A stretch of DNA of 64,000 nucleotides from positions 6,324,001 through 6,388,000 of the forward strand of contig JAJQJQ010000006.1 in assembly GCA_028622995.1 (NCBI GenBank), written 5' to 3'. The notes beneath the pieces were generated by a model. That model was not told where the DNA came from, made no database searches, and worked only from the letters and a program-made list of their open reading frames with translations. Positions 21,778 through 35,000 of the stretch are shown here, one piece after another. The position numbers and the translations under genes were made by a program. Source of the DNA: Panagrolaimus kolymaensis. Taxonomy: Eukaryota; Nematoda; Chromadorea; Rhabditida; Panagrolaimidae. Each line of letters starts with the position of its first letter. The first letter of the stretch is position 1.

Positions 21778-23686
21778 ATGGGTAAATCTGATCCAATTGA
21801 AGAAGTTGTGGAAGAATTTCCTCCAAAGAAAAAGAAAAAACGTCACACGGATGTCAATGAAGGTAAAATATTTCATGTTCTTTTGAAAGATTCTTACGTT
21901 ATTTTTTTTTAGAAATCAACAATACGGGTAAGTCTGTGCAAGTTGAAGAAGAAGTTGTTGAAAAACCTGCTCCAAAGAAAAAGAAAAAACGTCATGCAGA
22001 TGTCACAGAAGGTAGAACAATTTATACCGTTTTGTATTTTATTTTATGCTTTAAACGTTCTTTATTTAGATGAGCCTGAACCACCTGAAGAAGTGGTAGA
22101 AGAACCTGCTCCAAAGAAAAAAGATAGGCGTCACACGGACTTTAATGGAGGTAAAATTTCATATGCTCTTCTCTCTATTTTACCTTTTTTTTATAGCAGC
22201 ACCATCTTCTTCTAAAACTAATGGAAATCGACATTCAATGGATCCATCGACACTCAATAAATTTGGATATGAAGTGGAAAGTGATCATGTTGTTGCTATA
22301 TTTGACCACGCTAAATTAAAAGATGGTGAAACTCCTCGATTTGTTGAGCATTGCTTTAAAGCTTCGAAAAAGATTTTCTCATTTAAAAATACTGTTAGTT
22401 TTTTACTTTTGGTATCCATCTTATTTTTCATTGCTTTTAGGCTTCTCCTGATGTTACTTTTGTTGGAAAAGAAAGCTTGGACAAAACTGATGATTTTGAT
22501 TACTGTTTGGCTGTTTACAATAGAACTACTCGCGAATTGGAATATAAACCTGCTTCAGTCCTAAACTTTAAAGGAATTGCAAAAATTAATCCAGATATTC
22601 TTAGTGGAAAGGATATTAAACCAAAAGTTAATTATCAAGCTGATTACTCAATGGATCATAAAACTTTGGCAGAAAAACGTCGTGAACTTACAGCTACATT
22701 TGGAAGTGCAAAGAAGAATAAATTATTGGAAGCTGCTCTTCGACGTGAAATTGATCAAGAAACTCTTACAACTTTAGCAAAATCTACCTTCCAATCTCAA
22801 AATGCTGTTGTGAAAAAGGAAGAAGTTGATAACAAAGAAATTGTTACACCACAAAGTTCTGTTATGCCTGCCGCGAATCTTGCTGCTAAATCACCTGCTG
22901 AAATTTATCCTCGTTCTTTATTCTACACTGAAGCTAACCTTCAAAAACATGGTCGCGCAGCTAAAGATTTCTTTAATACTTACAATGATGTCACTAAACT
23001 TACTAATCTTGGTATGTATTTTTTTTAGAAAATATGACTTTGTTTTATTATGAAATTTTAGGTTTGAAGAAATACGTTGCTGATGTTGCTGAAAGGATAT
23101 TTGATTCACCTAAAACTGAAAGAGAATGTTATCTTGTTTTGAAGCTCTTAATAATGTCTGCTTTTGTTGAAAAAGTAAATAGCAACGGAGGAAAGAAATC
23201 AAAGTCAATTCTTTACAAGGACATATCTGCATATAAATTTCCTGGTGAAATGATTTCTGATATTCAACAAGAGTTTTTCGGTATAATTTTCTTCTTCTTT
23301 AAAGTTCACCGATGATTGCTTTATTTTATAGGTGAAGAAGTGAATCGTTTGGGACGCTTTGGTTTTACATACACAGAACGTGATCGTTTTATTGCATGGT
23401 TTTTAACTTTATACCTTATTATCAATGATTTCAAAATCTTCATTTCTCCTCTTTCTTCACAATTGCAGTTCTCTGAAACTGTTGTCATCAAAACATTGAC
23501 AGCCCTTGGTTGTGTGTAAGTATTCTTTTTGTTTATAATTTTTTCTTGGCACTATATAATCCTCTTCTTTTTAGCGTTTCACATACAACAGAAGATGAAA
23601 TAAAGAAATATAATACAACGCGTATTGGTCGACTATTGAATCCACCAAATGATGTCAAAAAGAGGTTCAAAGGACGTCGAGGTTAA
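21778..23686 (+). CDS. RNA polymerase I subunit RPA49 (POLR1E)
   Basis: RPA49 is a Pol I-specific subunit with TFIIF- and TFIIE-like functions in rRNA transcription. Eight exons (21778-21862, 21913-22011, 22070-22150, 22197-22393, 22441-23011, 23062-23280, 23332-23515, 23575-23686) give 515 residues. Residues ~105-190 are the dimerisation domain (DHVVAIFDHAKLKDGETPRF, DYCLAVYNRTTRELEY). Residues ~280-515 are the tandem winged-helix part (AEIYPRSLFYTEANLQKHGR, IKTLTALGCVVSH). Unusually, the first three exons are tandem copies, each encoding an acidic run followed by PKKKKKRH or PKKKDRRH, a likely nucleolar or nuclear localisation array. All introns among these repeated exons share phase 1. Confidence 0.88.
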
Positions 23687-26084
23687 AACTCCATATTCAT
23701 TTATATTGTTAATTAATTGTCTTTGTTGTTGTTGATTTTATAAAGTTTATTCTTTTTTTCTTTCGTTAATCTATGAATTCAATTTACAAAACAATAATGT
23801 AATACAAAGTTTTTTTTCAAAGGCGTGTTCCTTTCTAGTCGATCATGGCCGGCCATCACCACCAAAGCAAGCGAGCAAACAATCTTCCTTGTGATTCACC
23901 CTATTTTTTGTGGCGTGCTTTTGTATTTGAAGCATAACTTTTCCCACAATAATTTTTACAAGAACCAGCTGTAGTCGTCTGTTTTATTTTCCTTCTTTCT
24001 TTCTCCCAACTAAAATTGATTCAAAAAAATAAACTAAAAACTTGAATCTCGGAGAATATTGATTGTGGTTGCTCGCAAAACGTGATGATATTCACTTCCG
24101 GTTTATAACAAAATTTGTTATTTGAAAATAAGATTATCGGAAACAATGGTTACAGCTAGCTTAATTACTTTTTTTTGTTGCACATTCACTTTAGCGGAAG
24201 CCGATCTCTTTCACTAACTCAAACCCTTCGATTCATTTTAGCATCTTTTGTAATTTTTGTTTTATGTATTTTTTTGTATTTTTATGACAATATTGTATCT
24301 TCTTCCAAAATTCTTATTAACCATCAACTAGTTAAGGGTCATTAATATTAATTTTCACGCGACATCCTGGAAGAAACGCTTTTAAATTTTTTTAAAAATG
24401 ATTGAAAGGAAGAAATTGATAATAATCTTCCATATTTTTTTCTGACCATGAATGATTGAAAGTGTGTCTTTTGCATTTTCTTGACGGCGGTGATGGAATA
24501 AAAAAAGGCGAAAAAAAGCTTGTTTGCTTTGTTTTTTTTTCTTGCTTCCTTCCTTTTTATTTTTTGCTGCATTAAAACATGGACGTTGTTATTAAACATA
24601 TAGTTGTAATAAAATAAAGCTTTTTTTGCCATTTTGGAAATGGAAAATTGCGAGGAGTGACCATATAGAGACTATGGGTGTATGAAAAATGAACGAGTAA
24701 GATTAGCGTATCAAGTTTTTCGCTTTGTTTTTTTACATGAAAGACAAAAAACACGTGCCTTTTTATATTTATGTTTATGGTTGAAAAAAAAATATAAATA
24801 TGATTGTATTAAGAAGAGTGGTTATGTTTTGTTGGAAAGTATCAAGTTTGAAAAGTTACTTTAGTAAAATTCGAACTTAAATCAAGGTTTGTTTGTTGCA
24901 GTATCCAACCATCGGTCACGGTTGAAATAAAATCTCAAGGTTATGGTCATCATCTCCCAAAATTATATATTTTTTTCATTTCACGGATTTATTACTCATA
25001 TTTATAATCTTTTAATTCCTAAACAATCCCCTTTCATTCTCTTTTTCTTCCATCGAACCAACAACTACCGCCGCTACCAAGCTTTTGTCCTTTATATAAC
25101 CGCAACAAAATTTTTTTTTTCGGAGATGAATTTTCTTTTTTGTCCAAATAAATTTAACTTTTTTTTGCGTGAATTTTTTAATCGACTTTTTTTTCTTAAA
25201 TCAGGATTCTCAATCTTCCGCGAACGAACGCAGCAAAAACTTTCATTAATTATTTGAATTCGAGACTTTTTTCTATCACAAATTAAATTAATGCACATTT
25301 TTGTTTGTTGCTTTTGTTTTATAAAATTATAATTTAATGGTTCCTTTTTTTAATTACTTTTCTTTTTGATGATGATTGTGAAAACCCAAAACAACGCATT
25401 TTTAATTTTTATTGTTAAAAAAATAGAACCTAAAATATTTTTTTATGAAATGAAAAAAATTGGGATTGAATGTTTTATTTTATTTTTATTTCGTGATCAA
25501 GAGGTTGGTTGACAGCCTTCTTCTTCTTCTTGAAGAAGAAGAAGTGTCAGTCATTGACAACAACAAAAAGCGAGATGACCTCTTCAAAAAAGTAAATAAA
25601 TAAATACATGAAAAATTTGTCGGTTGTTTTTAACAAATATAAAATCGAGTTTTTTTCTTCTTTCATTTATGTTTTTGATTTAATAATTTTTTTCGTTGAT
25701 TAGGTAATTTAATAAAAAATAATATTTATATTTTGAAATTGGAAGGTTAGAAATAATTAGGCCCAATTTGATTTATTTACAACTATGATATACAAAGTTC
25801 CAATAACTTTGTGCTCCCAAGTTTCAAATTATCGAATTGATCAAGAAAACATATTTCTAAGAAATTGGAAAAACTTTCACTTATTTGCAATTTTTCGTTT
25901 GGAATTAATCTTTATCATATTTTTTGTTCTCTCTAACCACTAAAAACATTTAATCCCAATTTAAAATTGTTCTTTTGTTTTGTTGCTGAATGCGAGCGCG
26001 TTATCTCATGGTTTTTAGCAAAATTTAAAATTGAGCTCTTTGTGTTCAAATAAAATATTTATTTCTAACTTTAACTTTTAGAAT
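23687..26084. other. 2.4 kb intergenic stretch
   Basis: This lies between rpa49 and the first ASPP exon. It is T-rich, with a perfect 13-bp-stem hairpin at 25511-25549. No coding or RNA gene is recognised. It probably includes the distal ASPP promoter. Confidence 0.45.
25511..25549. repeat. Inverted repeat, CTT/GAA hairpin
   Basis: CTTCTTCTTCTTC and its exact complement are separated by two T's and extended by GACA and TGTC arms after a short bulge. The stem could form a cruciform or an RNA hairpin. Confidence 0.6.
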
Positions 26085-29000
26085 ATGCCTTTGATGGCCC
26101 AAAAGAACTCTGCATTTTCTCCATTTGCTGAATATTCGATGAGAGGAGGAAATGGCGGTGCATCGAGTTCTTCACGAACGACTTTTCCACCCAATCCAAC
26201 AATATTGAATTCAGAAGGGGATCCACCAGCCCCAGTGGAGCTAATCCACTCTAGCGATTCCATTCAAGCTTTACCATTTGGTTCATCAGCCTTTAAACCA
26301 ATTAAGGTTAGTTTATTTTTTAAAAACAATTTTACTTTTGTTTCACATTTTTTTGATTTTTTCTCTCTCAAAAAGGCCAATGACAATTTCAAACAAATTC
26401 AACATTTTTTTCTTTGTCCATCCTTTTTTAAATGAAAAACCACGACCAAAGATGCCTACACCTGGGTTGATTGTGAGACAAGAAGAAAGGTGCCTGGGAG
26501 AAAAGATTCAAGGGGTTTTTTTAAACAATATAGTTGTCTCATTCTTTAAAGGCAAAAATAAAAATGCAAATGTTTAAAAACATGCGTCGTCCTTTTTCTT
26601 GTCCCTCTGTTTTGATTTTTATCATTAAAAAATCTTGAGAATATTTGCACAGAGAAAGAAAATATATTTTTATTGAGAAAGGGAAAGGTTTATTGACCAT
26701 TTTTACAATCACTTTTTGCTTCTTTTTTCAATTATCTCATCATCATCGCCATGAATAAATGGGAGTCATTCAAACAAAAAAATATATTATTGGCCATGCC
26801 AAAGAGTGTGTAATGGTCCTATTTATTTTTGTTTGATAGAAAATTGAGTTGTAACAAAAATGATTATTTGTATGACCGCCTTAGTTTCTTTCGTAATTTT
26901 TTTGTTATTGTAAAAGTTCAAGCATGTATTTTTGAATATTCGTTTTTTGCTTGGCCGTTAATTTTATATCAAAGTTGCTTTTTCTTTAATTAAGATTCTT
27001 TTTATTTTAACCACATTTTTCCTAACACATTCATTTGGACTCGTTTTCTTGACCATCGATTACACATTCATTCTAAAAAAAGGTTCCTCGAATAAAATAA
27101 AAACTACCATAATCAACGAAGAGGTTTGGTGGCATTTTTATTTATGTCTGTATTACTGGTTCCATTAGTTCATTTTCTTTTCCTTCCACCACCACTTTTT
27201 TTCTATTTTTTTCTTCGACTTTTTTGTTGATTCATGTTTTTTACGACTTTTTTTTATTCAGAGTGAAGCCCATTTTTTCCTTTTAGTTAAGAAACACAAA
27301 TATGCATTATTATGTCTATGTTTTTTGTTTAGGAAATTCCAAATTTAGTCATTTTTTCTTCTTTGATTTTTATGTTTGACGATTCTTTTTTCTAATTTTT
27401 AATGTTTCTAATCCACTGACTTGATTTCATTTTGCATCCTTTCATCTCCTGTTTCATTTCTTTTTCTTTTCTTATTCCTATTTTGCCTCATTAAGTCCTG
27501 ATTGTTTTATGACATTTTTAGTTTTGTTTTACCACTTAGGTTCTTGTTATTTTTTTATTCAAAACTTTTTAACGAAAAAAACATAGAAAGAAATTTTTCG
27601 CTCTACTTCTTTCCTTTATATTTTTTTAAGTTTCGTCCATCAACTAACTAACTTTTACTAACAACTCTCATTTGCTGCAACATCATTCCTTCTTCTTTTT
27701 TTCGGACATTTGCCACCTTGTTTTGACATAAGTGTCTACATACACATACACTTACTTTTTTTTAAAACATAGCTTATTTCCGGAAATTATTTCGATGACT
27801 TTTCTTCTCAGGTAAAAAATATATGTAAAGCACTTGAGGGCTTTTTTCTTCCTTGCATTACATTTGTTTTTCTTCAAAGATTTATCATTTAATTTTATTA
27901 TTGGGTTTTTATTAAATTTTTTTAAACTAAAAAAATGATTAATTCGTAATAAAATGACCAGATGTTTCTTGAAAATTTTTTGAAATAGTAATTACAACTT
28001 TAAAACGTTTGTAAAAGTTAAGTTGTAATTATACGAAATAAAATAAAAATTAAATAGCTGAAATAGCCTTTTTAAATTTTGAACATTATATAAAAAATAA
28101 ATATTTATAGCTACTACAAAAGGAACTCGTTTTCTGGCTAACAGAACAAATGTTCTTGAATTGGCTCTATTGTAAAAGCAACCAAATAATTCTTTTCCTT
28201 TCTACTGAATTCTCAAAAACTTTGTTTAATCTTAGAGCGTTTAGAAGAAGAAATAAAGCATTAATCAAGGAAAAGAAAGCCGCAAAGATTTATTCTTTCC
28301 TCCTTCCTCTTAATTCGATTTGTTGTAAGCTTTGAGCATAAAGACATTGACCCCAATCGTTTTTGCTTGCTTGCTTTTTTTCCTTCTTGTCTTTCTTCTT
28401 CAATATTTAATTCGAGAAGAAAATGAATGATTTAGTTTTGCGCGACTTTTTTCTTTGCTTTTTAGTTCAGCCGCTGGCAAAGAAAGCTTTCTTTCTTATT
28501 TCTGTGATCGCTGCTTTTGCTTGCTCGTAAGAAACAACAAGATCTCACAGAGCTGCTGCTTTATTTTAAAATCCAAACAGTTTAGTTTTGTCTTTCTTTC
28601 TTTTTCTTTGCTTTCTTAAATGATGGAACAAATAAAAAAATATAAGCGTTACAAAAGCTTGCTGCTGCTAAACTATAGCTTTATTAACAAAACGGAAGCT
28701 AGCTTTTTCATGGCTTTGAAGTTTTTTTTTGCTGATTGACAGCTAAGAAATAATGAATTTTTTTTCTTGTCACAATAGTTTCAAGGTTTATTTTTTTATT
28801 TCTGTTAATTTCGAATTAAAACTTTTATGAGTTTGAATTTATTTTTTTCTCGACTAATGATTGCTTTCATTTGACCTTTGCAAGTTTTACAATCCAATCC
28901 ATTCTCACTCACCGCAACTCACTGGATGTAAAGAGGGATGGAAGGAAGGATATGGCCTCGTTTTTATTTCCCTCCTCCAACCATTTTACCCATATTTTCA

Positions 29001-32000
29001 TGGGAATTGAATTTAATTTCACGTTGTTTGAAAAACTTTTTTTGTTAAATTTTCTGTAAACTTTTTTTTAATTCATTCATTCGTTCGTTTTTTCGAGAAA
29101 GAGGAGGTCAAAAAATTATAGGCAATCATTTCGTCGGCCTTGGCGTAATTTTTTTGTTTCGCATTTATTTGAGGGTTTTGACAAACAGCAAAATCAAAAA
29201 AATTACGCAATGATTTAATTTTTTTTTGTGGTCTCTTAAACATTTTTTAGACATATTTCCACTTGACCTCTTCGTCTTCGTCTTCGATTCTGTCTTTCTC
29301 TTAATTGAAGCAAATCTTCTTCTATTTTTAACAAACAAAAAAAATTATTTTTTTGACACTTGAAAAAATGACTTAAACGTCGCTTGTTTTTTTTTTTGAC
29401 GGTCCAAAACCATACCAAAAAATGTAACGGTTTTTTTTTGCAAGTGCGAAATCGCCATTAAAAATGTCAAATAAAAAAAGAGTGACAGCCAAAGGCATTC
29501 AAAAATCACACACAGACAACAAAACAGCTTCACTACCACCGACATCACCGAATCCCTCTCACATACACGCAATTCCGGAATAAGAAAAAAAAGATCAGAG
29601 GAGTTTTTATTGTTTGCATTTCCTCCCTTTTGGTATATATTTATCTATCTTTGATTTTTCGTGACTCTTTAACTTTTTTCTTTTCTTAAAAAACTTGAAA
29701 AATCTCTCTCACGCGTGATTGTATTTTGTTTTGTTTAGTAAAGTTTAAAAACTTTTTTGTCTTTGTGTATTTTATTCCCATGCTTTTTTAGTGTCCTAAT
29801 GTGGACCACCTTTGGTTTCATTTATTTCAACAAAGAAAATTCAACAAAAGTTTAAGTTTTAAACTGCTTTTAAAAAAATAAATTTTTAAAGAAATAAATA
29901 TGGGAGTTGAAACTGCTGTTGTTGCAACAGCAACCATGCCTCCATCAATAATTCCACCTAAAAAGCCCCCAAGGCAATTTCGTTATATTTCAGCTGAGGT
30001 AAGTAAGCATCATTTTATTCATAGATATTTTTTTATGACTTTTTTAAAAACTTTTTTAATGGATACATTTCGTTCTTTTCTTTTTTATTTCTGATATTGG
30101 TTGGATTTAATTTGTTTGTGAATTAACTAAAGAAAAAAATTAGAGTTGATTTATTTCGAGTTTTTTGTGTTAAAAAATGAGAGTTTAATGATGCGTTAAA
30201 TAAATCATTATTGAACACTTCGCTCGTTGTTGCTGTAACAAAATTCATCTCAATAAAAATGTGTTCATTTATGCTTCAGTTAATTCAAAATTTATTTATT
30301 TGATGATTGTCAAGTTTTGTTAGAATCGAAAAATTTCTCTTTATTTCTCTCATTTCATGATCGCATTTCTTATTTACAGTTTTCTCCGTTCTTTCTGCAA
30401 AATTTTATTCCACTTTTTTATTTTCTAATATACTTGTGAAGAACATTTATTTGTCGAACTCTTCTGTTTGGTAAACTTGAATGATGGTGGCATGAAGTTC
30501 ATTTCATAGTTTTATTGCGTTCTAAACTCTCATTCATATGTATGTGTGATAACCAGAAGATATTTTAAAATTTAATAAGGGGATTATAAAAATTGGTTAA
30601 GAAAAATGTGATAAGCTAAAATTTATCTTGAATGAATTAAGCTCTAAGTTGTAACAATTTTTTCGTGCTTTTCCTCTAATACATACTATAGAACAGTGTC
30701 ATATTAGAGTTAATAAAATTGTGATTTAATGTTTAAAGAATTTATTGTTTACGTTGTCTAAGTTATTAAGACATTTTTGTTTTTTCTTTGAGGCTTCAAG
30801 CCATTGTTACTTGCAATCAAGGGTTTAGAAGTTTGCCTTAGAAGAATAATGAAAATTCGCCATTCATTCAGGTTATTTCTTTCTCCCTCTTTCTTTGCTC
30901 TTACCTTCAATTTTCATTTCGAGCGTGCCAAAAAAAAACATCCTAAACCAAGGTAGAAAAGGAAGGTGTCCCTCAAAAAACCAATCGATCGTTTTTTTAA
31001 TGCAAAAAGGTGTGCAGCGCGAAAGGTCATTCGTCGTTTTTCGTTGAATGAGTTTTCCCAATTCTTTTGTTTTACCAACAAAAAAATTAAGAAAGTGTCC
31101 TGCCATTTTTCTTTGTGTCTTTCTTATTTGCAAATCCACATTTATATCCTTGCCTTTGTTTTTTTTACTTTCTATTTTTTTTTTCTGGCTCCACATGGTC
31201 ACCCATGTGTTTACAACCTTTATATTTTTTCATCTCAAACTTTTTTTTGCAATTTCCATTTTGCTAAAAATTGGATTATTTTTTTCTTGAAAGAAGCGTT
31301 CGCTTGACTTTGTCTCCTTTTCTCTTCCTTCCGGAGCTGAAAATTTTGCTTTTATCTTCGAAAAAAAGAAAGGATGACACAAAAGACGCTTTTTAATTTG
31401 ATGCTTAAAAAAGTAAAGAAAGACCACAGATTTATTTATGCTAATTTGTTGTTAAAAGCTTTTTTCGGAAAGAGAAAGTCCATTAATCGAGAGAAAATCT
31501 TTTTGGTCATTTGGGATTTTTTTTTGCTCTTAGCTCTTTTGCCTTTTGTTCATATCGAATTTAGGTTTTTCGAATCTTAGATCAGTGTCGGATTTCATTA
31601 TTATTTCTTTGCGATTTGAGTTCGTCTTGATTTTTTTTCATATTTTCTATTGGAAGACTTATTTTTTTGATTATCTCTAGAAATATGAGAATTATGAGAT
31701 TTTTTGGAAACGTTCTTTTTAATGAAGGAAAGTCAAAAATTTTAATCGATGAATATTCAACCTTTGATTATAGCTAGTTATTGTCTCTAAAATCAATCAA
31801 ATTTTTGGCATTTTTAATTGCTAAATCATGAATGCAACAAAATCCATCAAATAACTCTCATTCCAAGGTTGCACAAAAATAATTGTTCCAAACTTTTTCA
31901 CCTTTCTCAATCTCCCGAAAAAACCTAAAATTATATACCCATTTTCCATCATATTTTTATTTTTTTACACGGAAGAATGTATAATTTTCAAACTCTGGTT

Positions 32001-35000
32001 TTGAATCAAAATAAATATTATAACGGTCTCAATTTTTCGTTTGTTCGTGTGAATTCCTTCAAATCAAAAATAAATACAAAAGAAATATAAAAAGAAAAGA
32101 TGCGCTTTTGTAAATTTTTCTTTCCCTCTCTTTTAGATTTTGACGTCGTCGTTGAATGAACCCCTCTATTTTTTTTTGATCGAAGTTTTTTGACGCGCGC
32201 ATTAACGGCCCTCTCCGTCTTCGTTTGCGTTCTGCGTCTTCTTTTTCGTTTCGCGTTTTCCATATAAAAAAAAGAAAGGGTTTTCTTCTTCGACAAAACC
32301 CAAAATCGATCGATCGCCTTTTTTCTATTCTCAAATGGGGAAGGGAAGATCAATGCAAGAAAAAAAGAGAAGAAAAAAAAGTTGTGGTCAGCAAGCAACT
32401 GTCGCCAAATTTTTGATGTTGCTGATTTTGACCTTGAATTGGAATCAAATTTTTGTACGGATTTGTTTTGAAATCGTTGGATTTTTTTAATCTTGTTTAT
32501 TATCCATCTCGGATAAATATAATTCCAATAAACAAAAAATTACGATTTTGTTGTTTTGCAAAATCTTTTCTCGATTGCTTGCTTGTTTTTTCTTCAAAGC
32601 TTTCAAAAATGAAATTTCTATCGTCTACCTTTTTTCTAAACAATGCAGAGTCGTTTTTTCTTTTCTTTCCCTCCTTTTCGGACATTGTTTTTTGATATTT
32701 GTTTTAAAAACTTTTTTTTACAAAAGTGTTTTTTGTATGTTCAAAAGAAAATTTCTTTAAAAAGTAATTGGAGATATCTTTTTCTCTTAAATGTTCACTT
32801 TACTTTTTTTCTTCTTAACTATGAAATTGAATAAATAAAAAAATTTATAGTATTGAGAGATGATTTTTGAGGATTAACTTTTTGCTGCGGGTACTTCTTT
32901 CTTTTGTACTTTTTCATTTTTTTTGAGTTTTGGAAGACGATGATGAAAAAAAAAAACTGGTGCATAAACTTTTGATTGCTTCCGGCGATAATGTCTCAAA
33001 AGAAAAAAAGTCGGTAAAGAATTAAAGAAAAACGGATGAGAGAGGAAAATCGTTTTTTATTGTTTGTTAATGAGTTTACTAAAGTAAAAAAGAAAAAAAG
33101 AATGGGTATATGAAGTGGCGTGGTAATTGATCATGGGTTTTTTGGATTTAGTAGTTAGCTATCGCGCCCGCTAGAAAGTTTAATGGGAAAATTTTTTTCG
33201 AGACTTTTACAAATATTTAAAAATTTTGGTAAACTCCATCCATAAATATCAGAATATTTTAATTTATCTAGATAGGGCTATTCCACTTTTAAATGCTTTT
33301 TTGTGAGGTTAAAACTTGACGATTTTGATTAAACGAATGTTTTGCTTTTAACTCAACTTTTTGGCTTAATTAGTTTTTAGTTTTATATTCCTAAATTTGT
33401 TTTCATATTCGTTCGTCATATTTATAGTTTATCTTTCAACAAAAATCTTTATTCATTTTTCTTTTAAAACCAAACCTTCTTTTTAAAACTTTACAAACCA
33501 ATGAATTTTCAGCAAATGTCATCAGCTGTGCATTGCTCAACGCCATCCATGAGTAGCTCATCCTCATTATCATCACCATCCAGGAGTAATTCCAATTCAC
33601 AACACCATCCACATCAACAACCTCTTAGAATACCCCAACCTCCCAGACATACATCTTCGCCTTCATCGTCCATGACATCAACAGCTCCATCAATAATATC
33701 TCAACACCAACAACACACCACTCGATTTACACCTCAACGACAAACAATTACAATTAAACCACAAATAATTGGAGCTGGAAGTGTTGGAAATACATCTTCG
33801 GCGGCAGCAGCCATTGCTGCACTTAACGCATCAACTTCATCATCCTCATCATACAGGCCTGATTTGGCGTCAAAAACGTAAGCTTTTTCTTTCATTTTTT
33901 AAGGACAAAACTAGTTTTTTCTTTGACCATTGAAAACAAAAAATTGGCTCAAATCATTATTATTTTTTGTTGAAAGTTTTGGACAAAGAAAAGTGTGAAT
34001 CCGTTATTAAAGTTTTATTTTAATCAAATAAAAATATTTTGCGCAAAGTTTAAAACTTTTTATATATATTTCTTTATTTAAACTTAAGCTTAATTTCTTT
34101 TCATTTTCACCTTCCATTGTGGCCTATTCTTTTTCTTTCCCCTCTTTTTGAATTTCTTCGATTGACCATCGACTAATTTTTTCTTCTTTTGCTTCTCAAT
34201 GATATGATTTTTGTGTGTTTGATTTATAAAGAGGTCGTCGTCCATCATTCATGCTTCATCATGAGCTCATTTTTTAATGAATGATGATGACCAGTCTCTA
34301 TCTTTCTTCCTCTAAGGAACTCTCCAGGAGCGGCTATGTTTTTTTCCTTATATAATTGAACGGGGGAAAAGATAAAAAAAATATTTATTGAAGTAGCAGA
34401 AGAGGATGCACTTTTTTGTTGTCTTCAATCAACTAACTAAACTTAACTGCTGCGGTTGCTACTGTTGCTGCCGGCCACCGGTTCAGAAGTGGCTTCCCTT
34501 TCTCCTCTTTTTTGGTCTATCCTCCGTTTAAAAAAGAAGGAGAAGTGTAAAAAAAAGAGAGTGCGAAGTGCATCATCAACATTCAATCACAGGATGAAGA
34601 CTAGCTTTTAATCATTTCATTCTTTCGCCTCCATCTCTCTCTCTCTCCTCCTTGTCCTTAAATTTTCAAAGAAAATTATAAGTGTTTTGTTTTATTTTTC
34701 TCCAAAAATAAAGTTTTTGTCTCCATCCCCAAAAAATCTCCATTCAAAGCTTTTCTGGACAATAATATTTCATTATTATTATTTTTATCAATGGTCGTCG
34801 TCCCACTTTTGGCTTGGTATTTATTTGCTTTTCTTTGCTTTGACAGATATCTATTTTTAAAAGCTGATTTGTTAAATTGATAGCTTTTTTTTAACTCTCT
34901 TCCAATATTTTTTTGAAACAATAGCGCCATTAAAAAAGGCAGAGTTTTAAATGGTGTCTCTCTCTTTTATGTTTGAATTTTCTTTTTTTGGTGATAAATC

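Noticed and set aside
34240..34290. Imperfect ATGATG/CATCAT palindrome
   Set aside because: Explained by simple-repeat composition inside an ASPP intron.
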